Shown here piece by piece: positions 1 to 7,926 of a stretch of 64,000 bases of DNA. The stretch is from positions 1,344,978 through 1,408,977 of the forward strand of contig NZ_CP015193.1 in the NCBI RefSeq assembly GCF_002214605.1. The letters run 5' to 3'. The position numbers were made by a program, and so were the translations under genes. The notes under the pieces were generated by a model. That model made no database searches. It was not told the DNA's origin and saw nothing but the letters and a program-made list of their open reading frames with translations. Origin of the DNA: Thermococcus chitonophagus. GTDB lineage: Archaea > Methanobacteriota_B > Thermococci > Thermococcales > Thermococcaceae. How positions within the stretch are numbered: the first letter of the stretch is position 1; each line of letters starts with the position of its first letter.

Positions 1-1
1 A

Positions 2-1000
2 TTCCTTCACAGAGGTTTCGAAAAGCTTGCAGAATTCAGGCCATGGTACACGAACATAGCCCTCCTTCTCAGAATCTGTGTTCCAGAAGCCGACGTTCCT
101 GAGGCCATATACTCAATGGCCGTTGATGAAATAATCGGCTGGGAAGTTCCTGAGAGGGCCCAGTGGATAAGGACTGTGGTCTTGGAGATGGCCAGAGTTT
201 CAGCTTATCTCTTCTGGATAATGGGATTAAGCTTTAAGTTGGGTGTATACACAGCAGGACAGTGGGCTGCTGCGTACAGAGAGAGGTTTATGAGACTGTT
301 TGAAGAGCTTACGGGAGGAAGGGTCTATCACATCTACACGATCCCAGGAGGAGTTAGAAGGGACATTCCCGGAGACAAGTGGCTGAGGCAACTTAAAGAT
401 ACTGTAGAGTACATAAAGTCAAAGCTACCAGACTTCGACAACCTGGTCTTTGAGAACTACATAACTTACAAGAGAATGGAAGGAATAGGAGTCATGGACA
501 GGAAGTTCGCATTGGCCGAGGGAGTTACTGGACCAAATTTGAGGGCAACTGGAGTTGCCTACGATGTGAGAAAAGATGATCCTTACCTTCTATATCCAGA
601 GCTGGACTTTGAAGTTCCAACGCTCAAAGAGGGGGATGCACTGGCTAGGGCCCTAGTTAGAAGGTACGAGCTTGAGCAGGATCTCTACATCCTAGAGCAA
701 CTCCTTGAAATGGGCCCACCAAGTGGACCATATAAAGTCGAGGATCCCAGATTGAAGAATCTACCTAGGTTCAAGGTTCCAGCTGGAGATGCTTTTGCTC
801 ACGTAGAATCGACAAAAGGAGACTTTGGAGCTTACGTTGTTAGCGATGGAGGGAACAAACCCTACAGAGTCCATGTGAGAGGTCCTAGCATTGCTCACGG
901 AATTAGGGTATTAGAACAGTTATTAGTTGGAGCAAGAATAGCGGATGTTCCTGTAATATTGATGAGTCTTGATAACTGTCCACCCGACATAGACAGGTGA
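2..1000 (+). CDS. mbxL: MBS (Mbx) complex large subunit, NuoD/[NiFe]-large-subunit-like, 5' partial
   Basis: The reading frame is open from base 2, so the gene starts outside the window; 332 residues are visible. It is homologous to the large subunit of [NiFe] hydrogenases and NuoD and belongs to the membrane-bound sulfane reductase of Thermococcales, which couples ferredoxin oxidation to sulfur reduction and ion pumping. The N-terminal metal motif reads RICVPEAD and the C-terminal one LDNCPPDID, so each retains one cysteine where the hydrogenase subunit MbhL in this window has CxxC pairs (RICGIC, DPCLSC). A NiFe site is therefore not expected. It is followed directly by the ferredoxin subunit mbxN, whose ribosome-binding site overlaps this stop codon. 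Confidence 0.9.
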   Translation, partial: FLHRGFEKLAEFRPWYTNIALLLRICVPEADVPEAIYSMAVDEIIGWEVPERAQWIRTVVLEMARVSAYLFWIMGLSFKLGVYTAGQWAAAYRERFMRLFEELTGGRVYHIYTIPGGVRRDIPGDKWLRQLKDTVEYIKSKLPDFDNLVFENYITYKRMEGIGVMDRKFALAEGVTGPNLRATGVAYDVRKDDPYLLYPELDFEVPTLKEGDALARALVRRYELEQDLYILEQLLEMGPPSGPYKVEDPRLKNLPRFKVPAGDAFAHVESTKGDFGAYVVSDGGNKPYRVHVRGPSIAHGIRVLEQLLVGARIADVPVILMSLDNCPPDIDR

Positions 1001-1005
1001 TGAGT

Positions 1006-1620
1006 ATGCCAGCAAAAGTTGTTGGTGAGGATAAAGTCAAAAAGAGCCCTTCCTATGTGAAGCCCTGGCTTGGCCTTAAATATCTCTTTAAGAAGCCTGT
1101 CACGATAAAGATACCTTATGAAAAAATTGAACCAGCTCCAAAGTACAGAGGATTCCATACTTTAGACTGGAAGAAGTGCGTTGGCTGTAACTTCTGCGGC
1201 CAGATATGCCCGGCTAGAGCAATAGAGATGACATGGATAGAAATCGATGGTAAAATGGAGAAGAGGCCACATCCAAAGATAGATTACGGAAGGTGCACAT
1301 TCTGCCAGTTCTGTGTTGATGTATGTCCAACCGGAGCACTAGGATTCATAGAGAGTTATATACTAACGACCACAGGGGAAGAGGAGGAGCTCGTCCTTTA
1401 CGATTGGGTTCCAATACATCCGGACAAGTTCAAGGAGATCCAGGAGGAGTTTAAGGACTGGAGATATCCCGTAGAAAAAATAGATGTCAATGAAGAGACT
1501 GGCGAGGTAACTTACTATCTCAGAAACGGGGAAATATTCAAGTTCAAAATAGTAGGGTATGGTATAAGACCTCCAAAACCCCAAACCCAACCCAAGAAAG
1601 AAGAAAAGAAATCAGAGTAG
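1006..1620 (+). CDS. mbxN: MBS (Mbx) complex ferredoxin-like subunit
   Basis: A NuoI-type subunit of 204 residues carrying two [4Fe-4S] motifs, CVGCNFCGQIC and CTFCQFCVDVC (each with a following CP), which pass electrons from ferredoxin to the MbxJ/L catalytic module. The frame allows GTG at 997, ATG at 1000 and ATG at 1006. I chose 1006 because GGTGAT lies four bases upstream, the spacing seen repeatedly in this window. The C-terminal 80 residues are a charged extension absent from MbhN. The gene ends the mbx operon, and its last nine bases overlap the convergent coaBC gene. Confidence 0.9.
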   Translation: MPAKVVGEDKVKKSPSYVKPWLGLKYLFKKPVTIKIPYEKIEPAPKYRGFHTLDWKKCVGCNFCGQICPARAIEMTWIEIDGKMEKRPHPKIDYGRCTFCQFCVDVCPTGALGFIESYILTTTGEEEELVLYDWVPIHPDKFKEIQEEFKDWRYPVEKIDVNEETGEVTYYLRNGEIFKFKIVGYGIRPPKPQTQPKKEEKKSE

Positions 1621-2817
1621 CCTCTCTATTTCATTCCATATTTTTTCTGCAAGTTCCCTCTTCTTCATCTTTGGCAGATCCTTAACTCTACCCTTCGTTA
1701 CGATAACGACCTTGTTTTCCTCGCTTCCAAAGGCCTCCAGCGTGTTTCCAACAACCATGTCGCTCTTGGCTCTCTCTATCTGCCTCTTTGCTTCATCTAC
1801 TAGCTTGTCCATGGATGTCTCGGCCTTAAAACCAACTAGGAATACATCTGGCTGAATCTCTTTTATCCTGTCTATTATCTTCGGAGTAGGCTCAAGCTCC
1901 AGTAAAATCCTCTGACCGCTCTTTATCTTTTCCTGAGCCTTTACTTTAGGCCTGAAATCACTCACGGCTGCAGCCATTATCACAACATCATACTTCTTCC
2001 TCGATAATTCCTCTTCTATTGCGGCGAGCATCTCCTCGACGGTTTCAACTTCCACCTGATTCTCCACGAAGCTGGGGGCGCTACCCTTTGTTTTTATCAA
2101 CGTAACTTCAGCTCCCCTGAAGTCTGCTTCTTCAGCTAAAGCAACACCCATCTTCCCACTACTGGCATTTGTTATGAACCTTATTGGATCGATGTACTCG
2201 CGGGTGGCTCCAGCTGTAACAAGAACACGCTTTCCCTTTAACGTCTTGGGATGCAATTTCCTTATCACCCTATATACTATCTCATCGATAGTCGCTACCT
2301 TCGCCTTCCCCTCCTCTATTCTGGGCCCTATAAACTCCACGCCAAGTTTTTTTAGCTTTTCAATGTTTTCTCTAACTATTGGATGCTTGTACATGCTCTC
2401 GTGCATTGCTGGAGCTATCATTATTGGGGTATGGGGGAACGCGGTCGTGACAACCGTGGTTACAGGGGTATCATCTATTCCGCAAGCAATTTTACTGATA
2501 GTGTTAGCTGTCGCAGGACACACCAAAATTAGGTCAGCCTTGTTCTCATGCTCACCTGCAAGCTCGACATGCTCTATAAAACCCGTAATCTCGGTCACAA
2601 CGGGATTGCCTGTTGCAAATTCCATCGCGTAGGGGTGAATTATCTTTGTGGCGCTCTCGCTCATCACTGCATGAACCTCAGCTCCATGCCTTATTAGTTC
2701 TCTAGCGAGTTTTACACATTCAACTGCAGCTATGCTCCCAGGAATCGCAAGTACGATTTTTTTCCCAACTAGTTTTCTACTCTTCGTTGCGTATATGAGC
2801 TTAACATGATGGAGCAT
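1612..2817 (-). CDS. coaBC: Bifunctional phosphopantothenoylcysteine decarboxylase / phosphopantothenate-cysteine ligase
   Basis: A CoaBC (Dfp) protein of 401 residues that makes 4'-phosphopantothenoylcysteine and decarboxylates it in CoA synthesis. The N-terminal flavoprotein (CoaC) half has the GSIAA flavin loop and the PAMH active-site segment; the C-terminal CoaB half has the TAGATREYIDPIR nucleotide-binding segment and a KIKS motif. The frame continues upstream, but ATG at 2817 has GGTGAT three bases ahead, and the upstream residues (YWFQIYLKILL) come from promoter DNA. It converges on mbxN with a nine-base overlap and diverges from the DUF4870-like gene across about 65 bp. Two other CoA pathway genes (panE, phosphopantothenate synthetase) are in the window. 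Confidence 0.92.
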   Translation of the reverse strand: MLHHVKLIYATKSRKLVGKKIVLAIPGSIAAVECVKLARELIRHGAEVHAVMSESATKIIHPYAMEFATGNPVVTEITGFIEHVELAGEHENKADLILVCPATANTISKIACGIDDTPVTTVVTTAFPHTPIMIAPAMHESMYKHPIVRENIEKLKKLGVEFIGPRIEEGKAKVATIDEIVYRVIRKLHPKTLKGKRVLVTAGATREYIDPIRFITNASSGKMGVALAEEADFRGAEVTLIKTKGSAPSFVENQVEVETVEEMLAAIEEELSRKKYDVVIMAAAVSDFRPKVKAQEKIKSGQRILLELEPTPKIIDRIKEIQPDVFLVGFKAETSMDKLVDEAKRQIERAKSDMVVGNTLEAFGSEENKVVIVTKGRVKDLPKMKKRELAEKIWNEIERLL

Positions 2818-2884
2818 TTTATCACCATAAAAAATTCGCAGAAGTATTTTTAAGTAAATCTGAAACCAATAAGGGGGAAGAACC

Positions 2885-3226
2885 ATGAGTGGCAGAACAT
2901 CACTGGGTTTAGAAGAGAACGTTGAAGCAGCTCTAAGTTACGTTGGGATCTTCGTTACCGGCATAATAATCTTGGCCTTAGAAAAGGAAAGTGAGTTCGT
3001 GAGGTTCCATGCTCTCCAGTCAACGATAACGTTCCTAGGTTTGATAATCCTAGGTGCAATTTTCAGTGTGATCCCGATTATCGGATGGGTATTCAATACG
3101 ATAATAACGGTCATTGCCGTAATAGCATGGATACTTGGAATAATAAAGGCTTATCAAGGAGAGAAGTTTAAATTTCCAATAGTTGGGGATTTGGCCGAAT
3201 CTTGGCTTCCAAAGATTAACATCTGA
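2885..3226 (+). CDS. Small membrane protein, DUF4870/Tic20-like
   Basis: A 113-residue protein with a short soluble N-terminus, the conserved-looking segment SEFVRFHALQS and three predicted hydrophobic helices (about 18-34, 49-65 and 70-90). The layout matches the DUF4870 family of small multi-pass membrane proteins, whose function is unknown. A purine-rich ribosome site (AAGGGGGAAG) precedes ATG 2885. The secreted Lon-like protease gene follows after 51 bp with its own TATA-like sequence (near 3237), so co-transcription is uncertain. Confidence 0.75.
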   Translation: MSGRTSLGLEENVEAALSYVGIFVTGIIILALEKESEFVRFHALQSTITFLGLIILGAIFSVIPIIGWVFNTIITVIAVIAWILGIIKAYQGEKFKFPIVGDLAESWLPKINI

Positions 3227-3277
3227 AGCGAAACCCGTATATATCTTATACCCATTTCTATTTTTGGTGGGCTGAAA

Positions 3278-5188
3278 ATGAAAAAAGAAGCTATAATATC
3301 GCTTTTTATTGCGATAGCCTTTCTTCTTGAGCCAGCTCTTGCCCAGTGTCCATGTGAAGGAAGAACAGTAATCCTAAAGGCGCCTGCAGTTTCAATGACA
3401 TCTACAGGTGAGATGATAGGTGTCCCAACAGAATTCGTGATCACAGTAGCTCCAGGAAGCGGACATGTATATGTTGAAACATGGCCCCTAACGGAGGTTG
3501 ATATGCAAGCATCAGCAAGACTTGCAGCAGAGGTTGCAGGTAGGGTTCTTGGCATAGACATGAGCAAATATGATGTCTTCATTCAAGTAAAAGCAGATTC
3601 CCCAATAATTGGTGGACCTTCAGCGGGAGGGACAATGACAGTAGGAATAATCGCAGCATTAATGGGATGGAAAGTCAGGAGCGACGTCATGATGACGGGA
3701 ATGATAAATCCCGATGGTAGCATAGGCCCGGTAGGGGGAATCTTAGAAAAAGCTTCGGCTGCCCATCAGGCGGGAGCCAAAATCTTCCTAATTCCAGAGG
3801 GACAAAGGATCCAGGTGGTTACTGAAACCCAGAGAAAGCAGATTGGTCCAATAACACAAATTACAACCACACAGAGAAGAGTTGATGTTGCAAAGTATGC
3901 TGAGGAGAGATGGGGATTAAAAGTAATAGAGGTTAGGGACATATACGATGCTGTCTACTACTTCACGGGGCACAAGCTTGAAAGACCCAAACCTAAAGGG
4001 AAAGTTATAATAAGTACAAGCTTTCTTGAAAGCGATGCAAAGCAAGACTACCAAATGACACTTAACTATTACAAGAATATTAGTGAGAAACTCAAAAACA
4101 GTGATGTAAGTTACTCTACATACAGCTACCTTAAGGCAGCTCTGGATGATGCCTACAAAACACTTCAAGAAGCAAAACAGGCTTTAGATAACGGTAAGTA
4201 CTACACGGCCATGAGCCTTGACTTCCAAGCAAGAATAATCATAAGGCACGTGGATTGGTATATTGACGTTTATGAAGGAAGAGATCTTGAGGATATATTC
4301 CTCGAAGTTAAGAAAGAGATTGATAGTGTTGAAAGTTACGTTTCAAACTTAACGATTAAAGGCGTCACAATGTTACAAGCAGTTGCTGCAAGTGAAACAA
4401 GAATAGAAGATGCAAAAGAGTACCTAAAGGAGGCTCAAGCCTCATACTACAAACAGGACTATTGGGATGCTGTAAGTAATGCTGCATACGCATATGAGAG
4501 GGCAAAAACTGCCAAGCTTTGGGCAGAGCTCGGGGAGAGATATGCAAGGGGAGAAGTCATCTCACGTGAAGCTATTAAGAGAGCAGCAAGAAATCAGCTC
4601 GATAATGCAAGGCTCATAGTTACCTATATAACCTCAATGTTCGGCCAGCAAAACCTGCAGGACTTGATAAACACTCTCAACAAAGGAGAACAGTATTATG
4701 AGGATGGTAAATACTCGGCAGCGCTCTTCTCCGCTATGGAGGCTAGGATTAGGGGAGAGGTAATACTGGACACTATAGGAATTGACAATGTAACAGTACT
4801 TAAAGACAAGCTAAAGATGATGAAAGAAGAAGCCAAGACAGCAATTGGACTTGCGGAGGAGGGGGGAACAGTCCCCCTGCTCTCGATGGCTTATTATGAG
4901 TTTGCAGAGAGCTACGAAGCTAAAGGAGATCCTCAAGATATAATAACTGCAATGATATTCTACCAGTATGCAAAGGAAACGGCGATGGTGTTCCTGGGTT
5001 GGAAGTCTAGTAGTGAAAGCACAAAAACTACAACGATATCTTCACCCATAAGCCAAAACAGCACAGAGGTTACAACAACAGTAACAGTGACAAAAACGGA
5101 GACGGTAAGTGGAACGGGGACAAAAGTATGCGGGCCCGCGATAATGGTGCTGATAGGAGCTCTAGCGGCAATCTTCAGGCGCCGTTGA
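3278..5188 (+). CDS. Secreted, surface-anchored Lon-like (S16) serine protease with CGP-CTERM tail
   Basis: A 636-residue protein. Residues 1-22 form a signal peptide ending in PALAQ. An S16 (Lon) proteolytic domain follows, with the nucleophile in GGPSAGG (Ser115) and the general-base lysine in GGILEKA (Lys158); the 43-residue spacing equals that of the E. coli Lon dyad. There is no AAA+ ATPase domain. Residues 260-590 are alpha-helical, repeat-like and rich in Tyr/Ala, resembling helical hairpins. A Ser/Thr-rich linker leads to a C-terminus with CGPA, a hydrophobic helix and RRR, the CGP-CTERM sorting signal of Thermococcales. It is probably a cell-surface protease; substrates are unknown. 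Its end overlaps the convergent PP-loop gene by 14 bases. Confidence 0.88.
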   Translation: MKKEAIISLFIAIAFLLEPALAQCPCEGRTVILKAPAVSMTSTGEMIGVPTEFVITVAPGSGHVYVETWPLTEVDMQASARLAAEVAGRVLGIDMSKYDVFIQVKADSPIIGGPSAGGTMTVGIIAALMGWKVRSDVMMTGMINPDGSIGPVGGILEKASAAHQAGAKIFLIPEGQRIQVVTETQRKQIGPITQITTTQRRVDVAKYAEERWGLKVIEVRDIYDAVYYFTGHKLERPKPKGKVIISTSFLESDAKQDYQMTLNYYKNISEKLKNSDVSYSTYSYLKAALDDAYKTLQEAKQALDNGKYYTAMSLDFQARIIIRHVDWYIDVYEGRDLEDIFLEVKKEIDSVESYVSNLTIKGVTMLQAVAASETRIEDAKEYLKEAQASYYKQDYWDAVSNAAYAYERAKTAKLWAELGERYARGEVISREAIKRAARNQLDNARLIVTYITSMFGQQNLQDLINTLNKGEQYYEDGKYSAALFSAMEARIRGEVILDTIGIDNVTVLKDKLKMMKEEAKTAIGLAEEGGTVPLLSMAYYEFAESYEAKGDPQDIITAMIFYQYAKETAMVFLGWKSSSESTKTTTISSPISQNSTEVTTTVTVTKTETVSGTGTKVCGPAIMVLIGALAAIFRRR

Positions 5189-6458
5189 TTTTCCTTTCTT
5201 TCATAACTTTTGGAAGGTAACCAAGCTTGTCAAGCAGATCTATCTCCCACTGGGCCAAGCTCGGGCATACAGTACAACCCAGCCTATAGAACCCCTGATA
5301 ATACAGGGGATGCAACTCAAATCCATTCATGAGTATGTACAACTGAACCATTGCCCCGCTCCAGAACTTAATCGGCATGACCTCTGTTATCTCTCCTATA
5401 GGTGTCTTTCTAGTCACAACAGGTGGCTTAAGTCTTCTTCTAGCACTTTCAGCATCTCTGTCCCCCACGATTAGTATTGGATTCTCAATTTCCTTAACGG
5501 CGTTATAGAGGGCTTCAACTTTCATCTTCGTGCACCATCTGTTAGCATGAGTTGGCAGGCCATACTTATGGATAGGCATCGGAACTTCAACTTTCACGAG
5601 ATTTATCCCAAGCTTTTTTGATATCTCCTCAACATACTCATCGGTAAGGGGCATTTCATATTCCATTTTTACATAGATTGCAGTGACTTCATCAAACACT
5701 TTACTTGCCAATATTAGGGTAGCAGTAGAGTCTTTTCCACCACTCCATGGCACTACTGCAGTTTTATCGGCAAAGTCCCTCAGGAAGGAAATACTTGCCC
5801 TCTCAAAGGCTTCCATGTATCTTTTATTGGCTTTAATTGTTTCTCTGAGAGAAACTTCCTCAAGTGCAGGTATCCTCCACCTGACCTCGGTTGGTTGACC
5901 AAGTACTTTACTAATTTCCGCTATCTTGTTCGGACCAGAATAGTACTCTTCCATGTTCATGGTCTTCCTAAGAACTAAGGATATGTCCCCAGGATCAACT
6001 CCCAATAACTCGATCATGTTCCTTCGGAAACCCTCCCCAATTGCAAAATAGAGATCATAGTCTGGATTTATCTCTAAGCCAAGAGGATTATTGGGAGTGA
6101 ATTTATAATAATTAACGTCCCAAGCAATACCAAGCCTAAATCTGGCCTTTATTTCCTCGATGTGGGAATATAATTCGTCAACTCTCATGTTTCTAACTCT
6201 CTTTGTCCTAAGAACCCTTATAAAGTAAGGACCCTTTATCTCACTTGCGATCTCTTCTGCTAACTCTTTTTCCTTTTCCCCAAAAAGAAATATTGGGATG
6301 TAAGGATCGCTTAAAGCATCATGAAGGTGATCCTCAACTTCCTCAAACCTCCTCCCACCACCTAAACTCGAGACTCTTAGATATCCACCGTAGTTCCTCT
6401 CATTGATATACTGAATTGCCTTAGCATCTTTTCTTGCTCTCACTATTATGTTGAACAT
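5175..6458 (-). CDS. PAPS-reductase-family (PP-loop) protein
   Basis: A 427-residue protein. The central domain has the PP-loop pyrophosphatase motif PWSGGKDST (about residue 240) typical of PAPS reductase and related adenylating enzymes. Cysteines occur in RWCTKMKVEAL and near the C-terminus in GCTVCPSLAQWE. The first ~200 residues are not recognised. Members of this archaeal group are annotated as phosphoadenosine phosphosulfate reductases, but sulfate assimilation is doubtful in Pyrococcus, so a tRNA-thiolation or other sulfur-transfer role is equally possible. ATG 6458 has no Shine-Dalgarno; a TATA-like ATTATAAA about 25 bp upstream suggests a leaderless mRNA. It lies downstream of mbhN on the same strand but has this separate promoter. 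Confidence 0.75.
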   Translation of the reverse strand: MFNIIVRARKDAKAIQYINERNYGGYLRVSSLGGGRRFEEVEDHLHDALSDPYIPIFLFGEKEKELAEEIASEIKGPYFIRVLRTKRVRNMRVDELYSHIEEIKARFRLGIAWDVNYYKFTPNNPLGLEINPDYDLYFAIGEGFRRNMIELLGVDPGDISLVLRKTMNMEEYYSGPNKIAEISKVLGQPTEVRWRIPALEEVSLRETIKANKRYMEAFERASISFLRDFADKTAVVPWSGGKDSTATLILASKVFDEVTAIYVKMEYEMPLTDEYVEEISKKLGINLVKVEVPMPIHKYGLPTHANRWCTKMKVEALYNAVKEIENPILIVGDRDAESARRRLKPPVVTRKTPIGEITEVMPIKFWSGAMVQLYILMNGFELHPLYYQGFYRLGCTVCPSLAQWEIDLLDKLGYLPKVMKERKINGA

Positions 6459-6482
6459 CAAGAATTAAAAGAATAAGAAGGG

Positions 6483-6490
6483 TTTATAAT
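6483..6490 (-). promoter_or_regulatory. TATA box for a leaderless PP-loop gene
   Basis: ATTATAAA on the minus strand lies about 25 bases before ATG 6458, the archaeal TATA-to-start distance, and no ribosome-binding site is visible. This supports a leaderless transcript. The promoter sits beside the box C/D RNA encoded on the other strand. Confidence 0.55.
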
Positions 6491-6497
6491 ATTTTGA

Positions 6498-6545
6498 ATG
6501 ATGAGAACTCCCTGACCTGAAGGGTGATGAAGACCGGTTCACTGA
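6498..6545 (+). ncRNA. Box C/D guide RNA (sR-type), antisense to the mbhN 3' end
   Basis: Boxes in order on the plus strand: C ATGATGA at 6498-6504, guide, D' CTGA at 6517-6520, C' GTGATGA at 6524-6530, guide, D CTGA at 6542-6545. Spacing (about 12 nt per guide, three bases between D' and C') is that of Thermococcales 2'-O-methylation guides bound by L7Ae, Nop5 and fibrillarin. The D guide is complementary to TGAACCGGTCT and the D' guide to GTCAGGGAGTTC; I did not identify targets. The 3' end overlaps the mbhN stop codon on the opposite strand. Confidence 0.87.
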
Positions 6546-6964
6546 CTCTTCTTAGCTTTAGCCTGTGCCTTGGCCTTCTTTAGCTCCTCCTGCTTCTTCT
6601 TAATCTCCTCAGCTTCCTCTGGAGTTACATAGATGAACTTTGAGTCGTACTTGTCGTAACTTGCTAGCAGGAACTCATCGCTCATTTGTAAGGCTCCCGT
6701 TGGACAGACATCAACGCACTGCTTGCAGAATACGCACCTGCCTGTCCATAGTGCAACCTTCCTTATCTCTGGGAGGTACACGAAAACTCCAGCAGGGCAC
6801 ACGGTAACGCACATTCTACAGCCAACACACTTGTCAACGTTGTATACTATCTTGCCCCTGAAGTTCTCAGGGACAGGAACAGGCTCAGTCTTAGGGAAGG
6901 GATTGGTTGCCGGCTTCTTGAAGAGGTTCTTGATAACGGTGGATAAGAGAGGAAGTCTTATCAT
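6539..6964 (-). CDS. mbhN: Membrane-bound hydrogenase, ferredoxin-like subunit
   Basis: The last gene of the mbh operon, 141 residues. Two [4Fe-4S] motifs, CVGCRMCVTVC and CVFCKQCVDVC, each followed by P, match NuoI-type subunits that accept electrons from reduced ferredoxin and relay them to MbhJ. The C-terminus is a Lys/Ala/Gln-rich helix. The start ATG overlaps the mbhM stop. A box C/D RNA on the opposite strand overlaps the stop codon, so the two transcripts run into each other there. Confidence 0.93.
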   Translation of the reverse strand: MIRLPLLSTVIKNLFKKPATNPFPKTEPVPVPENFRGKIVYNVDKCVGCRMCVTVCPAGVFVYLPEIRKVALWTGRCVFCKQCVDVCPTGALQMSDEFLLASYDKYDSKFIYVTPEEAEEIKKKQEELKKAKAQAKAKKSQ

Positions 6965-7926
6965 AGGCTCACCCCCATTGCGAGGATTAAGGCTCCGATA
7001 ACACTTGCGGCAAACACCCTAGTCCACAGCAGGTTTACTGCCTGGCTAATCTTCAGCCTACCAGTAACTGTCCTAAATATCGTCTTTGCAACGAACAGGA
7101 CTATGAACACCTTGAGGGTGTGGATGAGCAGGTTAACTATGTAGCCCTGAATTCCCGGCATGTTAAGCTGCCATGGGAACAACACTGCAACTACAAGTGA
7201 GGCAGCTATAAACTCCTTCATTGACTCGGCGAGCTTTATTATTGCCAGGTACCTACCGCTGTACTCAACAAGGGTTCCCTCGGCAATTTCCTGCTCAGCC
7301 TCTGGAATGTTGAAGAATCCTGCCTCTATTTCACTCGCTAACCACGCCATGAAGACGTAAACTAGTATAGCCCCCGCCACCCAAGCCATGGGCCCTAGCT
7401 CCCAGATGTTGTGCTCATAGAGGCTTGAAAGACTGAAGGGCTTCTGGACTCCTAGCTTTGAGATGCCCCACATTACAGCGAAAACACCGAGCATCATTGC
7501 TGGCTCCCTTGATACAAGCATTGCAACCTCTCTCGATGCACCGATCCTTCCATAGGGGCTTCCAGAACTCATAACACCGACTACCAGGAAGAAGTCCGCG
7601 AGGGTTAGCAAGTATATGAACACGATTATATCTCCCTTGGTTGCAAAGAGGGGAGCAAAGCCAAAGGGAGTGTAAGCCAACAAGGCTATTGTCGTTGCGA
7701 GCATCAGAACTGGAGCGGCCTTGAACATGAAGTTTGCCGTATTTGGAATTATTGTTTCTTTGCTAACGAGCTTTAGGAAGTCATAGAAAGGCTGCAGGAT
7801 TGGTGGCCCTATTCTCCTCTGCATTCTCGCGACCAACTTCCTATCAATTCCCGCGAACAATAGTGACATTATGGAAACGTAGATATAGAGGCCAAGTAAC
7901 CCGAGGAAAGCATAAACTAAGTTCAT
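6961..7926 (-). CDS. mbhM: Membrane-bound hydrogenase, NuoH-like membrane anchor subunit
   Basis: A 321-residue polytopic membrane protein of the NuoH/HyfC family, linking the peripheral hydrogenase arm to the ion-pumping module. Visible features are the RMQRRIGPPILQPFYDFLKL segment near residue 35, the SGSPYGRIGASREV loop around 125, and the acidic EIEAGFFNIPEAEQEIAEGT loop near 205, as in complex I subunits facing the quinone-site region. About eight hydrophobic helices are evident. The start overlaps the end of mbhL and the end overlaps mbhN, so the genes are translationally coupled. Confidence 0.93.
   Translation of the reverse strand: MNLVYAFLGLLGLYIYVSIMSLLFAGIDRKLVARMQRRIGPPILQPFYDFLKLVSKETIIPNTANFMFKAAPVLMLATTIALLAYTPFGFAPLFATKGDIIVFIYLLTLADFFLVVGVMSSGSPYGRIGASREVAMLVSREPAMMLGVFAVMWGISKLGVQKPFSLSSLYEHNIWELGPMAWVAGAILVYVFMAWLASEIEAGFFNIPEAEQEIAEGTLVEYSGRYLAIIKLAESMKEFIAASLVVAVLFPWQLNMPGIQGYIVNLLIHTLKVFIVLFVAKTIFRTVTGRLKISQAVNLLWTRVFAASVIGALILAMGVSL

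Noticed and set aside
5175-6458. True assimilatory PAPS reductase
   Set aside because: The PP-loop is clear, but the long unmatched N-terminus and absent sulfate-assimilation context leave the substrate open, so I kept a family-level name.
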